A stretch of DNA of 64,000 nt from Oscillospiraceae bacterium (GTDB lineage: Bacteria > Bacillota > Clostridia > Oscillospirales > UBA929), in the NCBI GenBank assembly GCA_009777475.1, contig WRLU01000008.1, positions 1-64,000 of the forward strand, in the 5' to 3' direction. Numbering within the stretch: position 1 is the stretch's first letter; each line of letters starts with the position of its first letter. A program made the translations under genes and the position numbers. Of this stretch, positions 24,505 through 34,888 are shown in pieces. Below the pieces are notes generated by a model, which saw only the letters and a list, made by a program, of their open reading frames with translations, had not been told where the DNA came from and searched no databases.

Positions 24505-27500
24505 ATGGTCAAAAACGTGCGCTATGGAAGAAGAGAACGCAAAAGTTACTCAAGACTTGACGAGGTCTTAGAGCTTCCCAACCTCATTGAGGTGCAGAAA
24601 AATTCCTACCAATGGTTTTTAGATGTCGGGCTGAAGCAGGTTTTCCGCGATGTAGCGTCTGTGTCTGACTATACCGGGAATTTGGAGCTTTCATTCATCG
24701 ATTATCTGCTGGAAAGCGAAACTAAATATTCGGTGTCCGAATGTAAGGAAAGGGATGCCACCTATGCGGCACCATTAAGAGTGCGGGTAAGGTTGCGCAA
24801 CAAAGAGACAGAGGAGATTAAAGAGCAAGAGATTTTTATGGGTGATTTTCCCCTGATGACCGACAGTGGCACCTTCATTGTCAATGGGGCAGAGAGGGTT
24901 ATTGTCTCGCAGATAGTACGCAGTCCGGGCGTGTATTACTTCCAGGAGGGGGAGCATTCGGCAGACAAGACCTTTTCTAGCACCATAATTCCTTATCGTG
25001 GTGCGTGGCTGGAGTATGAAACAGATATTAACGATATTTTTTATGTGAGGATTGATAAAAACCGAAAATTACCAATCACTGCTCTTATCCGCGCACTGGG
25101 CATATGTAGCGATACCGAAATTTTAGAACTTCTCGGAGGCGATGAGCGTATAGCCGCAACGCTTGAAAAGGATCCAAGCAAAACAGAAGAGGACGCTTTG
25201 CTTGAAATTTACCGCCGGATGCGTCCGGGTGAGCCGCCAACAGTGGAAAGTGCCAAGTCATTGATTGACAATTTATTTTTTGATCCCAAACGCTATGACT
25301 TATCCCTGGTTGGCAGATATAAATTTAACAAGAAGTTGTCATTTGCTCCTCGTATGACCGGCAAGACACTTTCGCGTCCGGTGGCGGATCCCCTGACCGG
25401 AGAGATTCTTGCTAATGCCGATACAGTTCTTGGCCGTACTCAGGTTTTAGAGCTTGAGAACAGAGGTGTCCGCGAGATGTGGGTCAACGTGGACGGCAGA
25501 GAAGTCAAAATTTTCAACAATGGAATGGTTGACATTTCGGGGTATATTGACTTTGATCCCAAGGAGGTTGGCATCAGAGAAAAGGTATGCTTTTCAGTTT
25601 TACAGGAAATCCTGGATTCGAACCCATCAGACATCCGGGAAGCACTTAGAGAGAGGGCTGTGGATCTTGTTCCAAATCATATCATCCATGACGATATTCT
25701 CTCATCCATAAACTATATTTGCGGACTTGCACACGGCATCGGCACAACCGATGACATAGACCACCTTGGCAATCGCCGCCTCCGTAGCGTGGGGGAGCTT
25801 TTGCAGAACCAGTTCCGCATAGGGTTTTCGCGTATGGAGCGTGTTATAAGGGAACGCATGACAATTCAGGATTTAGATATTGTTACGCCCCAAAGCCTGA
25901 TTAACATCCGCCCGGTAACGGCAGCAATAAAAGAGTTTTTCGGATCCAGTCCGCTATCCCAGTTCATGGATCAAACAAATCCATTGGCAGAGCTGACACA
26001 CAAGAGGCGTATGTCGGCACTGGGTCCGGGCGGCCTGTCAAGGGAGCGCGCAAACTTTGAGGTGCGTGACGTTCACTATAGTCACTATGGGCGCATGTGT
26101 CCCATTGAAACGCCCGAGGGGCCGAATATCGGGCTGATTTCCTATCTCTCAACATATGCCCGGATAAATGACTATGGCTTTATTGAATCGCCCATGCGAA
26201 AGGTTGAGCCTGAAACCCATAGGCTGACAGATGAGGTTGTATACATGACCGCAGATGTGGAGGATGAGTATGTTGTGGCGCAGGCAAACGAACCCGTGGA
26301 TAAAGATGGCAAATTTGTCAATGAACGAGTGACCTGCCGCGCAAGAGACATTGTTGAGGTTGAGAATGAGCGCATTGATTATGTTGATGTGTCCCCCAAG
26401 ATGATGGTTTCTGTAGCAACCGCTATGATTCCGTTTTTGGAAAACGATGATGCCAACCGTGCCTTGATGGGCTCCAATATGCAGCGTCAGGCGGTACCCC
26501 TTCTGGTAACCGAGGCACCTTATGTTGCCACCGGTATTGAATATCGGGCAGCCTGCGATTCCGGGGTAGTTGTATTGGCTCAAGGCGATGGTACGGTTGA
26601 GTATGTGTCGGCAAAGCTTATAAAGGTGAGACATGACGATACAAGCGAGGTTAAGGAATATAAAATTTCAAAGTTCGTAAGAAGCAATCAGGGTACCTGC
26701 GTAAATCAAAGACCCATTGTGAATAAGGGCGACAGGGTGAAAAAAGGCGACGTTCTGGCTGATGGACCCTCTACCGATGAAGGTGAAATTTCTTTGGGCA
26801 AGAACGCCTTGGTCGGCTTTATGACGTGGGAGGGCTACAACTATGAGGATGCTATTTTAATAAATGAACGCTTGGTTAAGGATGACGTCTTCACCTCGGT
26901 CCACATCGAAGAGTATGAGATTGAGTCGCGGGATACCAAGCTTGGCGGGGAAGAAATTACTCGTGATATTCCCAATGTGGGCGATGATGCCCTTAAAGAC
27001 CTTGATGATGGGGGTATTATCCGCATAGGTGCCGAGGTGCGTGCCGGGGATATTCTTGTTGGCAAGGTTACCCCTAAGGGAGAAACCGAGCTTACTCCCG
27101 AGGAACGCCTGTTGCGGGCTATTTTCGGTGAAAAGGCGCGTGAAGTACGCGATACATCTTTGCGTGTTCCCCACGGCGAATCCGGAACAGTGGTTGATGT
27201 TAAGGTTTTTACTCGTGAAAATGGGGATGAGCTTTCCCCTGGGGTTAACATGGGCGTATGTGTATACATTGCCCAAAAACGCAAAATTTCAGTAGGCGAC
27301 AAAATGGCAGGGCGTCATGGGAACAAGGGCGTGGTTTCCCGGATATTGCCTCAGGAGGATATGCCGTTTTTGCCAGACGGCACACCCTTGGACATTGTAC
27401 TCAACCCCTTAGGTGTCCCTTCTCGTATGAATATCGGCCAGGTTTTAGAGGTCCATCTCGGTTATGCGGCCCATGTTTTGGGCTGGCATGTTGCCAGTCC

Positions 27501-28263
27501 GGTATTTGACGGTGCCAACGAGATTGACATTGAAAACACCCTTCAGCTTGCAGGACTGCGCCAGGACGGCAAAAGCGTACTCTATGACGGCAGGAGCGGA
27601 GAGCCTTTTGACAATGAGGTTACTGTCGGGTATGTTTACTTTCTTAAGCTGCACCATCTTGTGGACGACAAAATACACGCACGCTCAACCGGCCCTTACA
27701 GTCTTGTAACTCAGCAACCGTTAGGAGGCAAGGCTCAGTTTGGTGGTCAGCGTTTTGGCGAAATGGAGGTCTGGGCGTTGGAGGCTTACGGTGCATCATA
27801 TGCTTTGCAGGAAATTTTAACAGTCAAGTCGGACGATATTGTGGGGCGTGTCAAAACCTACGAGTCCATTGTCAAGGGGCATAATGTACCCAAACCGGGG
27901 GTGCCTGAGTCATTCCGAGTGCTGATTAAGGAATTGCAGTCATTGGGCTTGGATGTGCGGGTGTTAGACAAGGCGATGCAGGAAATCGTTTTAGGGGATG
28001 ATGAGGAAGAAGATGCATTCGCACGCAATCCCCGCGCCTCGGAGCGTGAAGCTTATGTTGAAGACCAGGACATGGAAAAACGTGGATTCAGGGTGGGGGA
28101 ACTGACGGAAGACGACTTTTCCTATGAAAATGGGGAAGATGCTGATGATATTGATGACGTTGACATTGATGATGTTGACGTTGGTGACATTGATGATATT
28201 GATGATGAGGACGATGATGATATTGAAGCGGAGGAAGACGATATGGACGACAAAGCTGAATAG
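24505..28263 (+). CDS. rpoB: RNA polymerase beta subunit
   Basis: RpoB forms one side of the RNA polymerase active-site cleft. The 1252 residues are complete. The rifampicin region reads [21 protein letters not shown]...SALGPGG, with the Ser, Gln, Asp, His and Ser positions all of the drug-sensitive type. Other landmarks are [34 protein letters not shown] and [13 protein letters not shown]. The C-terminus departs from the norm: after the expected end near residue 1180 comes an acidic tail built from repeated DDID/DDVD units and ending in DDMDDKAE. It is followed after 98 bp by rpoC. Confidence 0.98.
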   Translation: MVKNVRYGRRERKSYSRLDEVLELPNLIEVQKNSYQWFLDVGLKQVFRDVASVSDYTGNLELSFIDYLLESETKYSVSECKERDATYAAPLRVRVRLRNKETEEIKEQEIFMGDFPLMTDSGTFIVNGAERVIVSQIVRSPGVYYFQEGEHSADKTFSSTIIPYRGAWLEYETDINDIFYVRIDKNRKLPITALIRALGICSDTEILELLGGDERIAATLEKDPSKTEEDALLEIYRRMRPGEPPTVESAKSLIDNLFFDPKRYDLSLVGRYKFNKKLSFAPRMTGKTLSRPVADPLTGEILANADTVLGRTQVLELENRGVREMWVNVDGREVKIFNNGMVDISGYIDFDPKEVGIREKVCFSVLQEILDSNPSDIREALRERAVDLVPNHIIHDDILSSINYICGLAHGIGTTDDIDHLGNRRLRSVGELLQNQFRIGFSRMERVIRERMTIQDLDIVTPQSLINIRPVTAAIKEFFGSSPLSQFMDQTNPLAELTHKRRMSALGPGGLSRERANFEVRDVHYSHYGRMCPIETPEGPNIGLISYLSTYARINDYGFIESPMRKVEPETHRLTDEVVYMTADVEDEYVVAQANEPVDKDGKFVNERVTCRARDIVEVENERIDYVDVSPKMMVSVATAMIPFLENDDANRALMGSNMQRQAVPLLVTEAPYVATGIEYRAACDSGVVVLAQGDGTVEYVSAKLIKVRHDDTSEVKEYKISKFVRSNQGTCVNQRPIVNKGDRVKKGDVLADGPSTDEGEISLGKNALVGFMTWEGYNYEDAILINERLVKDDVFTSVHIEEYEIESRDTKLGGEEITRDIPNVGDDALKDLDDGGIIRIGAEVRAGDILVGKVTPKGETELTPEERLLRAIFGEKAREVRDTSLRVPHGESGTVVDVKVFTRENGDELSPGVNMGVCVYIAQKRKISVGDKMAGRHGNKGVVSRILPQEDMPFLPDGTPLDIVLNPLGVPSRMNIGQVLEVHLGYAAHVLGWHVASPVFDGANEIDIENTLQLAGLRQDGKSVLYDGRSGEPFDNEVTVGYVYFLKLHHLVDDKIHARSTGPYSLVTQQPLGGKAQFGGQRFGEMEVWALEAYGASYALQEILTVKSDDIVGRVKTYESIVKGHNVPKPGVPESFRVLIKELQSLGLDVRVLDKAMQEIVLGDDEEEDAFARNPRASEREAYVEDQDMEKRGFRVGELTEDDFSYENGEDADDIDDVDIDDVDVGDIDDIDDEDDDDIEAEEDDMDDKAE

Positions 28264-28361
28264 GTAAAGGAGGAAACCTAGTTGTGGAAAAAAATAGGAT
28301 TACGGGGCAAAGCCAGATATACGAGCAGTTAAAATAACTGTTGTGAAAGAAGGGGTTAAGC

Positions 28362-31300
28362 ATGGGGTACACAGATTTTGAAGCGGTAAAAATTGCATTA
28401 GCGTCACCTGAATTGATACGAGATTGGTCAAGAGGTGAGATCAGGAAGCCTGAAACAATCAACTACAGAACACTTAAACCCGAAAGGGAGGGGCTGTTCT
28501 GCGAAAAAATCTTCGGCCCGCAAAAGGATTGGGAGTGCTATTGCGGCAAATATAAAAAGATCCGCTATAAGGGGCGTATATGTGATCGTTGCGGCGTTGA
28601 GGTTACACGGAGCAAGGTCAGGCGTGATCGGATGGGTCACATCCAGCTTGCCGCACCGGTCAGTCATATATGGTATTTCAAAGGCATCCCATCAAGAATG
28701 GGTCTTATTTTGAATATGTCGCCTCGCGTTTTGGAAAAGGTGCTATATTTTGCGGCGTATATTGTTATTGATCCGGGTGATGCCCCACTGGACAAAAATC
28801 AGATTTTAACGGAAAAAGAATACAGTGATTTCAGGGAAAAATACGAGGATGACTTTGAGGCGGGGATGGGTGCCGAGGCAATAAAAAAGTTGCTTGAAAA
28901 AATCGACTGCGAGGCTCTTTCGCATGAACTGCGCGAGGAGCTGAAGGAGGCCTCCAGTCAGAAGAAAATGAGATTGATTAAGCGTTTGGAGGCTGTGGAT
29001 TCATTCCGAGTGTCAGGCAACCGCCCCGAATGGATGATTTTAGATGCGATACCGGTTATTCCTCCGGATCTGCGCCCGATGGTACAGCTAGATGGCGGGC
29101 GGTTTGCCACGAGCGATCTCAATGATTTGTACCGCAGGGTTATCAACCGCAATAATCGGCTTCTAAAGCTGTTGCAGCTTGGTGCGCCGGATATTATTGT
29201 ACGCAACGAAAAACGGATGCTGCAGGAAGCGGTTGATGCCCTTATTGATAACGGCAGGCGGGGGCGTCCGGTTACCGGGCCGAATAATCGTGCCCTCAAA
29301 AGCCTTTCCGATTTGCTCAAGGGCAAGCAGGGGCGATTCAGGCAGAACCTTCTGGGCAAGCGTGTTGACTATTCAGGTCGTTCGGTTATAGTGGTAGGCC
29401 CTGAACTGAAAATATATCAGTGCGGATTGCCTAAAGAGATGGCACTTGAGCTGTTCAAGCCGTTTGTTATGAAAAAATTAGTCGAAGACGGTGTTGCTAA
29501 CAATATCAAATCTGCAAAAAAAATGGTCGAGAGAACGCGGACAGAGGTGTGGGATGCTTTGGAGGTAGTTATCTCGGAGCACCCTGTCCTGCTCAACCGT
29601 GCCCCGACTTTGCACAGGCTGGGCATTCAGGCGTTCGAGCCGATATTGGTCGAAGGGCGTGCGCTAAAGCTTCATCCCCTTGTCTGCACAGCCTACAATG
29701 CCGACTTTGACGGAGACCAGATGGCAGTACACGTTCCACTCTCCGCTGAAGCTCAGGCGGAGGCGCGGTTTTTGATGCTTTCCGCAAATAATCTCCTTCA
29801 CCCTAAGGACGGTCGCCCGGTTACTGTGCCGACTCAGGATATGGTTCTGGGATCCTACTACCTGACCATGGAACGCCCCAATGAAAAGGGTGCGGGAAAA
29901 ATGTTCAGCAACAAACAGGAAGCTCTAATGGCATATAACAGCGGGGTTGTGGGCATCCATGCTCCGATTAAGGTGCGGTTTACTGGTGAATATCAAGGTG
30001 AAACAGTATCGCGTTTGGTTGACTGTACGGTAGGGCGTTTGATTTTCAATGAGCCGATTCCGCAGGATCTGGGCTATGTTGACCGAACCGATCCCGCGCG
30101 TATATTTGATTTGGAGATTTCATTTCTGGCAGGAAGCAAAGAACTTTCCCGCATCATCGACCGTTGCATAAAACAGCACGGATTTGCCAAAAGCGCGGAG
30201 GTGCTTGACAGAGTTAAGGCTCAGGGCTTCAGTTATTCTACCCAAGGCGCGATTACCATATCTATTTCTGATATGGTGGTTCCGGAAAATAAGCCTGAGC
30301 TTATCATGCAGTCTGAAAAAAAAGTTGCAGATATTGACCGTGAGTATCGCCGGGGATTTATTACCGCGGATGAGCGTTACCGCCTTGTGGTGAGGGAATG
30401 GGTTGATACCACTGATCGCGTCACCAAAGAGATGGAAAAAAATCTAAACAAGGACAACCCTATTTTTATGATGGCCCACTCAGGGGCGCGTTCAAGCATC
30501 AATCAGATTAGGCAATTGGCAGGAATGCGCGGGCTGATGGCAAACACAGCGGGAAAAACTATTGAAATCCCCATAAAATCTAATTTTCGCGAGGGTCTGA
30601 GTGTTTTAGAGTACTTTATATCTTCACGCGGAGCCAGAAAGGGCTTGGCGGATACCGCACTGCGTACGGCGGACTCCGGTTATTTGACGCGGCGGCTGGT
30701 TGATGTTTCTCAGGATGTTATCATCAGGGAGCTTGACTGCGGCACAACAGGAGGGATTGAGGTTTCGGACATTGGCGAGTCAGGTCAAATTATAGAGCCG
30801 CTGTCAGAGCGTCTTGTCGGACGCTTTGCGCTTGAGGATGTAAAAGACGATCAGGGCAAAACGGTTATTTACTCCGACACCATGTTATCTGAAAAGGATG
30901 CCGGGCTTGTAGAGGAAGCCGGAGTGAAAACAGTTAAAATCCGTTCCGTGCTTACCTGCCGTTCCCCTCATGGTGTTTGTGCCAAATGCTATGGGTCTAA
31001 CTTGGCAACTGGTGAGCCGGTAAATGTGGGGGAGAGTGTTGGGATTATTGCCGCTCAGTCCATTGGTGAGCCGGGTACCCAGCTAACTATGAGAACCTTC
31101 CATACTGGAGGAATCGCAACAAGCGAGGATATTACACAGGGTTTGCCCAGGGTTGAGGAATTGTTTGAGGCACGTAAGCCCAAAAGATGTGCCACTCTTT
31201 CCGAAATTGACGGCACGATAAGTATTGAGGAAGCTCGCAAAGGTGCGATTTGCGTGATTACGGTGACGAATAACGAAACCGCTGAGGTTAAAACCTATCA

Positions 31301-32108
31301 AATTCCGGCATCTGGCATGCTTAGGGCAAAAGCCGGTGACAGGGTGAGCAAGGGCGATATGCTTACCGAGGGTTCGTTAAATCCGCACGATATTTTGGCA
31401 ATTAAAGGCGAAAGTGCCGTACACAACTACCTGATCAGCGAGGTGCAGCATGTTTACCGTCAGCAGGGTGTTGACATAAACGACAAGCACATTGAAGTAA
31501 TCGCCCGGCAGATGATGAGGAAAATACGTGTTGAAAGTTCAGGGAATACCGGATTATTAATCGGTTCTATTGTGGATATATTCGAGTTTGAAAAGGCCAA
31601 TCAGGATATTCAGAACCGGATTGACGCAGGTGAGGCTGATTTGGAAAAGGCCGATGGAATGTTGCTCTTGCTGGGAATAACCAAGGCATCACTGGCAACC
31701 GAGAGCTTTTTGTCGGCGGCATCCTTCCAAGAAACAACGCGGGTTCTTACCGAGGCTGCCATACGAGGCAAGGTCGACAGATTGCTAGGGCTAAAAGAAA
31801 ACGTAATCATCGGCAAGCTTATCCCGGCAGGCTCAGGTATGGAAATGTACTCTGATTACGAGCTTGTAAAAACCCCACAAATTTATTCTGCTCAAGAAGA
31901 AAACGAATATGACGACGAACCGGAAATAGTCAGTCAGGATGAGTTGCCCAGCATAAGGGAGGTTACCGGAATGATGCCCGGCTCTGCCCCCATGGGAGCA
32001 ATAGCGCAGGCGTTGCTTGCCGCAGAGAGGGAAGCCCAAGAGGCAACGGAGGCCGAGGAACCTGCAGAGGGGGAACTTGCCGTTGAAGCCGTGGAGCCGC
32101 AAGACTAA
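28362..32108 (+). CDS. rpoC: RNA polymerase beta' subunit
   Basis: RpoC carries the catalytic magnesium site. The N-terminal zinc ribbon [20 protein letters not shown] (from residue 60), the active site [16 protein letters not shown] near 445, the bridge and trigger helix region with [18 protein letters not shown], and the second zinc site ([13 protein letters not shown]) are intact. At 1248 residues without the large insertion of proteobacterial enzymes it is the Gram-positive type. The tail of about 70 residues is Glu/Ala-rich. No terminator separates it from serC, 39 bp downstream. Confidence 0.98.
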   Translation: MGYTDFEAVKIALASPELIRDWSRGEIRKPETINYRTLKPEREGLFCEKIFGPQKDWECYCGKYKKIRYKGRICDRCGVEVTRSKVRRDRMGHIQLAAPVSHIWYFKGIPSRMGLILNMSPRVLEKVLYFAAYIVIDPGDAPLDKNQILTEKEYSDFREKYEDDFEAGMGAEAIKKLLEKIDCEALSHELREELKEASSQKKMRLIKRLEAVDSFRVSGNRPEWMILDAIPVIPPDLRPMVQLDGGRFATSDLNDLYRRVINRNNRLLKLLQLGAPDIIVRNEKRMLQEAVDALIDNGRRGRPVTGPNNRALKSLSDLLKGKQGRFRQNLLGKRVDYSGRSVIVVGPELKIYQCGLPKEMALELFKPFVMKKLVEDGVANNIKSAKKMVERTRTEVWDALEVVISEHPVLLNRAPTLHRLGIQAFEPILVEGRALKLHPLVCTAYNADFDGDQMAVHVPLSAEAQAEARFLMLSANNLLHPKDGRPVTVPTQDMVLGSYYLTMERPNEKGAGKMFSNKQEALMAYNSGVVGIHAPIKVRFTGEYQGETVSRLVDCTVGRLIFNEPIPQDLGYVDRTDPARIFDLEISFLAGSKELSRIIDRCIKQHGFAKSAEVLDRVKAQGFSYSTQGAITISISDMVVPENKPELIMQSEKKVADIDREYRRGFITADERYRLVVREWVDTTDRVTKEMEKNLNKDNPIFMMAHSGARSSINQIRQLAGMRGLMANTAGKTIEIPIKSNFREGLSVLEYFISSRGARKGLADTALRTADSGYLTRRLVDVSQDVIIRELDCGTTGGIEVSDIGESGQIIEPLSERLVGRFALEDVKDDQGKTVIYSDTMLSEKDAGLVEEAGVKTVKIRSVLTCRSPHGVCAKCYGSNLATGEPVNVGESVGIIAAQSIGEPGTQLTMRTFHTGGIATSEDITQGLPRVEELFEARKPKRCATLSEIDGTISIEEARKGAICVITVTNNETAEVKTYQIPASGMLRAKAGDRVSKGDMLTEGSLNPHDILAIKGESAVHNYLISEVQHVYRQQGVDINDKHIEVIARQMMRKIRVESSGNTGLLIGSIVDIFEFEKANQDIQNRIDAGEADLEKADGMLLLLGITKASLATESFLSAASFQETTRVLTEAAIRGKVDRLLGLKENVIIGKLIPAGSGMEMYSDYELVKTPQIYSAQEENEYDDEPEIVSQDELPSIREVTGMMPGSAPMGAIAQALLAAEREAQEATEAEEPAEGELAVEAVEPQD

Positions 32109-32147
32109 AGGCAAAAAACTGAATTGATCTAAATAGGAGGGCATGAT

Positions 32148-33221
32148 ATGTCAAGAGTGTACAATTTTTCGGCGGGGCCGGCAATACTGCCCCAGGCTGT
32201 TCTTGAAAGAGCCGCAAAAGAAATGCTTGACTGGAACAATACCGGTATGTCGGTCATGGAGATGAGCCACCGATCCAAAACTTATATTGCCATATGTCAG
32301 GGCGTTGAGCAAAAACTGCGGGAGGTTATGGGCGTACCTGAGGATTATAAGGTTCTGTTTTTGCAAGGAGGGGCAACGCTTCAGTTTTCGGCTGTTCCGA
32401 TGAACTTGATTGCTCCTGGGGGCAAAGCGGATTACGCCGTGACAGGGAACTTTTCCAAAGCGGCACTAAAGGCTGCCCTGCGCTATGGTGAAATAAGTAC
32501 GGCGGTGGATACGGGAGATTACTCTGTAATTGAACCCCAGAACCAACTGAAGCTCGACCCAGAAGCATCTTATTTTCACTATTGCCACAATAACACGGTG
32601 TATGGAACTGTTTGGCCGTATATTCCCCAAACAGGAGCTGTCCCGGTAGTGAGCGATATGTCGTCCTGCATTTTATCTGAGCCGATTGACGTTTCAAAAT
32701 TTGGGCTGATATATGCCGGGGCGCAGAAAAATATGGGTCCGGCAGGATTAACTGTCGTTATCATAAAAGATGATCTCCTGGAGCGTCAGCCGCTTGCCGC
32801 TATGCCGGCACTGCTGTCATACAGGGAACAGGCGAAAGCCGAGTCAATGATGAACACTCCCCCTGCCTACGGTATTTACATTCTGGGGTTAGTTTTGGAT
32901 TGGATAGAAGGTTTAGGGGGATTAAAGGCTATGAGGCAACTCAACAAGAAAAAAGCGGCGTTGCTGTATAAAGCCATAGATGAATCTGAAACGTTTTCTT
33001 GCCCGGCAGAGGCTGGGTCAAGGTCTATGATGAATATAGTGTTCAAATCCGGCAGTGAAGAAACAGACAGTAAATTTATCAAGGAAGCTGCCGTAAAAGG
33101 GCTGGTTACCCTCAAAGGGCACAGAGCGGCAGGTGGCATGCGTGCTTCAATCTATAACGCTATGCCCATAGAGGGCGTGGAGAAGCTAGTTGAGTTTATC
33201 AGGACATTTAATACTAAATAG
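32148..33221 (+). CDS. serC: phosphoserine aminotransferase
   Basis: SerC transfers an amino group from glutamate to 3-phosphohydroxypyruvate, step two of serine synthesis; it may also serve pyridoxal phosphate synthesis. The N-terminal signature YNFSAGPAILP, the EMSHRSK motif, FLQGGATLQFSAVPMNL, and the PLP-lysine segment YAGAQKNMGPAG near 190 (Lys in AQKN) are present. The C-terminal GHRAAGGMRASIYNAMP binds the phosphate. The 357 residues are normal. The ATG has TAGGAGGG upstream. It lies close after rpoC, with serA two genes on. Confidence 0.95.
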   Translation: MSRVYNFSAGPAILPQAVLERAAKEMLDWNNTGMSVMEMSHRSKTYIAICQGVEQKLREVMGVPEDYKVLFLQGGATLQFSAVPMNLIAPGGKADYAVTGNFSKAALKAALRYGEISTAVDTGDYSVIEPQNQLKLDPEASYFHYCHNNTVYGTVWPYIPQTGAVPVVSDMSSCILSEPIDVSKFGLIYAGAQKNMGPAGLTVVIIKDDLLERQPLAAMPALLSYREQAKAESMMNTPPAYGIYILGLVLDWIEGLGGLKAMRQLNKKKAALLYKAIDESETFSCPAEAGSRSMMNIVFKSGSEETDSKFIKEAAVKGLVTLKGHRAAGGMRASIYNAMPIEGVEKLVEFIRTFNTK

Positions 33222-33332
33222 AAATAGAGGCAAACTCTAAAAAGCTGATCTTTCGGTTTGTTGGGGAATATGTGTCCGGTTATTCATGGCAAAAAATGCA
33301 AATATATCAAGTAGTAAGGGAGGTGCTTGTAT

Positions 33333-33530
33333 ATGAATTTTAACGGAAAAAGACTCTACAAAAAGCGCGGCGGCATGATTTGCGGGGTTTGCGCCGGTCT
33401 GGCGGAATACCTTGACGTGGATGTGACGATTGTCCGCTTGATTTGGGCGATTTGCTTTTTCACCGGCATAGGCTTTTTAGCCTATATTGCGGCGTCCCTC
33501 ATCATGCCGTTTGAAGACGAAATACGATAA
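33333..33530 (+). CDS. PspC-domain membrane protein
   Basis: A 65-residue PspC-family protein: KRLYKKRGGMICGVCAGLAEYLDVDVTIVRLIWA followed by a hydrophobic helix with GIGFLAYIAASLIMPFE. PspC proteins are linked to phage-shock-like envelope stress responses; small stand-alone forms are common in Bacillota and of unclear role. The ATG at 33333 is preferred to a TTG two codons earlier, because the AAGGGAGG site is at the proper distance from it. It sits between serC and serA. Confidence 0.88.
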   Translation: MNFNGKRLYKKRGGMICGVCAGLAEYLDVDVTIVRLIWAICFFTGIGFLAYIAASLIMPFEDEIR

Positions 33531-33574
33531 TTTATTTTCTTAGCACTGACAGATTAAAGGAGGAGGCAAAGGTT

Positions 33575-34732
33575 ATGTACACAGTAAGAGCCATAAATAA
33601 GATCGCTCAGGCAGGGTTGTCCCAACTGCCGGCGGAGCATTTCAGAATGGATGAAAATGCTCCTAATCCCGATGCTGTTTTAGTTCGCTCGGCTAAATTG
33701 CACGATATGCCCCTGGAGGATAAGCTTTTGTGCATTGCTCGCGCAGGTGCAGGTGTCAATAATATCCCTGTTGATGCATGCACAAAAAGAGGCATCGTGG
33801 TATTCAACACTCCGGGGGCAAATGCCAATGCGGTGAAGGAACTGGTTATTTGTTCGCTGTTTTTAGCATCCCGGAATATTATCGGGGGCATTGAGTGGTG
33901 CCGGGATCTGATAGGTGATGTGCCGGGTCAGGTAGAAAAGGGCAAGGCATCTTTTGTCGGACCCGAAATTTCAGGCAAAACACTTGGTATTATTGGAATA
34001 GGTGCCATTGGCGCGAATGTTGCCAATGCGGCCCATTATTTGGGGATGGATGTGTTAGGGTTTGACCCATATATTTCAGTGGATACCGCCTGGGGATTAT
34101 CAAGAAGTGTTCGTCGTGCCGGGGATTTGGAACAGATTCTCTCTGAATCCGATTACATCACGCTCAATTTGCCTTCTACCACCGAAACAAAGAAAAGCCT
34201 TTCGGATATGCTGCTCCGGGTCAAGCCTGGGGTGAGGATTATTAATATGGCGCGCGCAGACTTAATTAACGATGATGATATGCTGGCGGCATTGGATAGC
34301 GGAAAGGTCGCCCGGTATGTTACCGACTTTCCCACTGGCAAACTGATTTCTTGCGAAAATGTTGTTCCCATTCCCCATCTAGGCGCATCAACTCCGGAGA
34401 GCGAGGAGAATTGTTCGGTTATGGCGTGCAAAGAGCTTACTGAATATGTGCTGTTAGGTAACATTGTAAATTCAGTAAATTACCCCAGTGTGGTTATGCC
34501 TCACACACACGCCTGCAGGCTTTGCGTGTTCCATGAGAACATCCCTAATATGCTGTCGGATATTTCATCGGTCGTTTCAGGCTCTGGACTCAATATTGAG
34601 AATATGCTGTCGCGCAGCAAGGGTGATATGGCATATACCATCTTAGATTGTGCTGAATTACCGGACAGCGATGTTCTGGAATGTATCCGTACTCGCCAGG
34701 GAATAGTACGTGTAAGAATGCTTAAGGTTTAA
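33575..34732 (+). CDS. serA: D-3-phosphoglycerate dehydrogenase, short ACT form
   Basis: SerA oxidises 3-phosphoglycerate with NAD+, the first step of serine synthesis. The NAD-binding fold shows GKTLGIIGIGAIGANVA near 132, with the substrate-binding ARAGAGVNNIP near 57 and the catalytic His in PIPHLGASTPESEENC near 265. A C-terminal ACT domain (about 315-385), ending VRMLKV, should sense serine. The 385 residues correspond to the short form lacking the intervening domain. With serC just upstream it makes a serine operon unit. It has an AGGAGG site. Confidence 0.9.
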   Translation: MYTVRAINKIAQAGLSQLPAEHFRMDENAPNPDAVLVRSAKLHDMPLEDKLLCIARAGAGVNNIPVDACTKRGIVVFNTPGANANAVKELVICSLFLASRNIIGGIEWCRDLIGDVPGQVEKGKASFVGPEISGKTLGIIGIGAIGANVANAAHYLGMDVLGFDPYISVDTAWGLSRSVRRAGDLEQILSESDYITLNLPSTTETKKSLSDMLLRVKPGVRIINMARADLINDDDMLAALDSGKVARYVTDFPTGKLISCENVVPIPHLGASTPESEENCSVMACKELTEYVLLGNIVNSVNYPSVVMPHTHACRLCVFHENIPNMLSDISSVVSGSGLNIENMLSRSKGDMAYTILDCAELPDSDVLECIRTRQGIVRVRMLKV

Positions 34733-34888
34733 GATAAGTAACAAAGGCTTAATGTAGGAGGGGTGAAAATGTATACAGAATATACACAGAGTATTTATGA
34801 TAGACAGAGTATATAGCAGCAGGGCAAGGAGGTAAGAAAGGGCGATAATGTAAAAACAAAAATAATAAATTTTTTGAGGTGAATTTAC

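Noticed and set aside
25920-26045. Rifampicin-resistance changes in RpoB
   Set aside because: The resistance-determining region has the drug-sensitive residues at the usual Ser, Gln, Asp, His and Ser positions.
28284-28337. 17-codon frame between rpoB and rpoC starting with GTG after AAAGGAGG
   Set aside because: A good ribosome binding site is present, but the peptide resembles nothing known and is too short to judge. It may be a remnant or a leader; not supported enough to list as a gene.
34769-34816. 15-codon frame (MYTEYTQSIYDRQSI) after TAGGAGGGG, upstream of htpG
   Set aside because: The ribosome binding site is excellent, but the peptide has no recognisable feature. Could be a small peptide gene; left unlisted for lack of other evidence.
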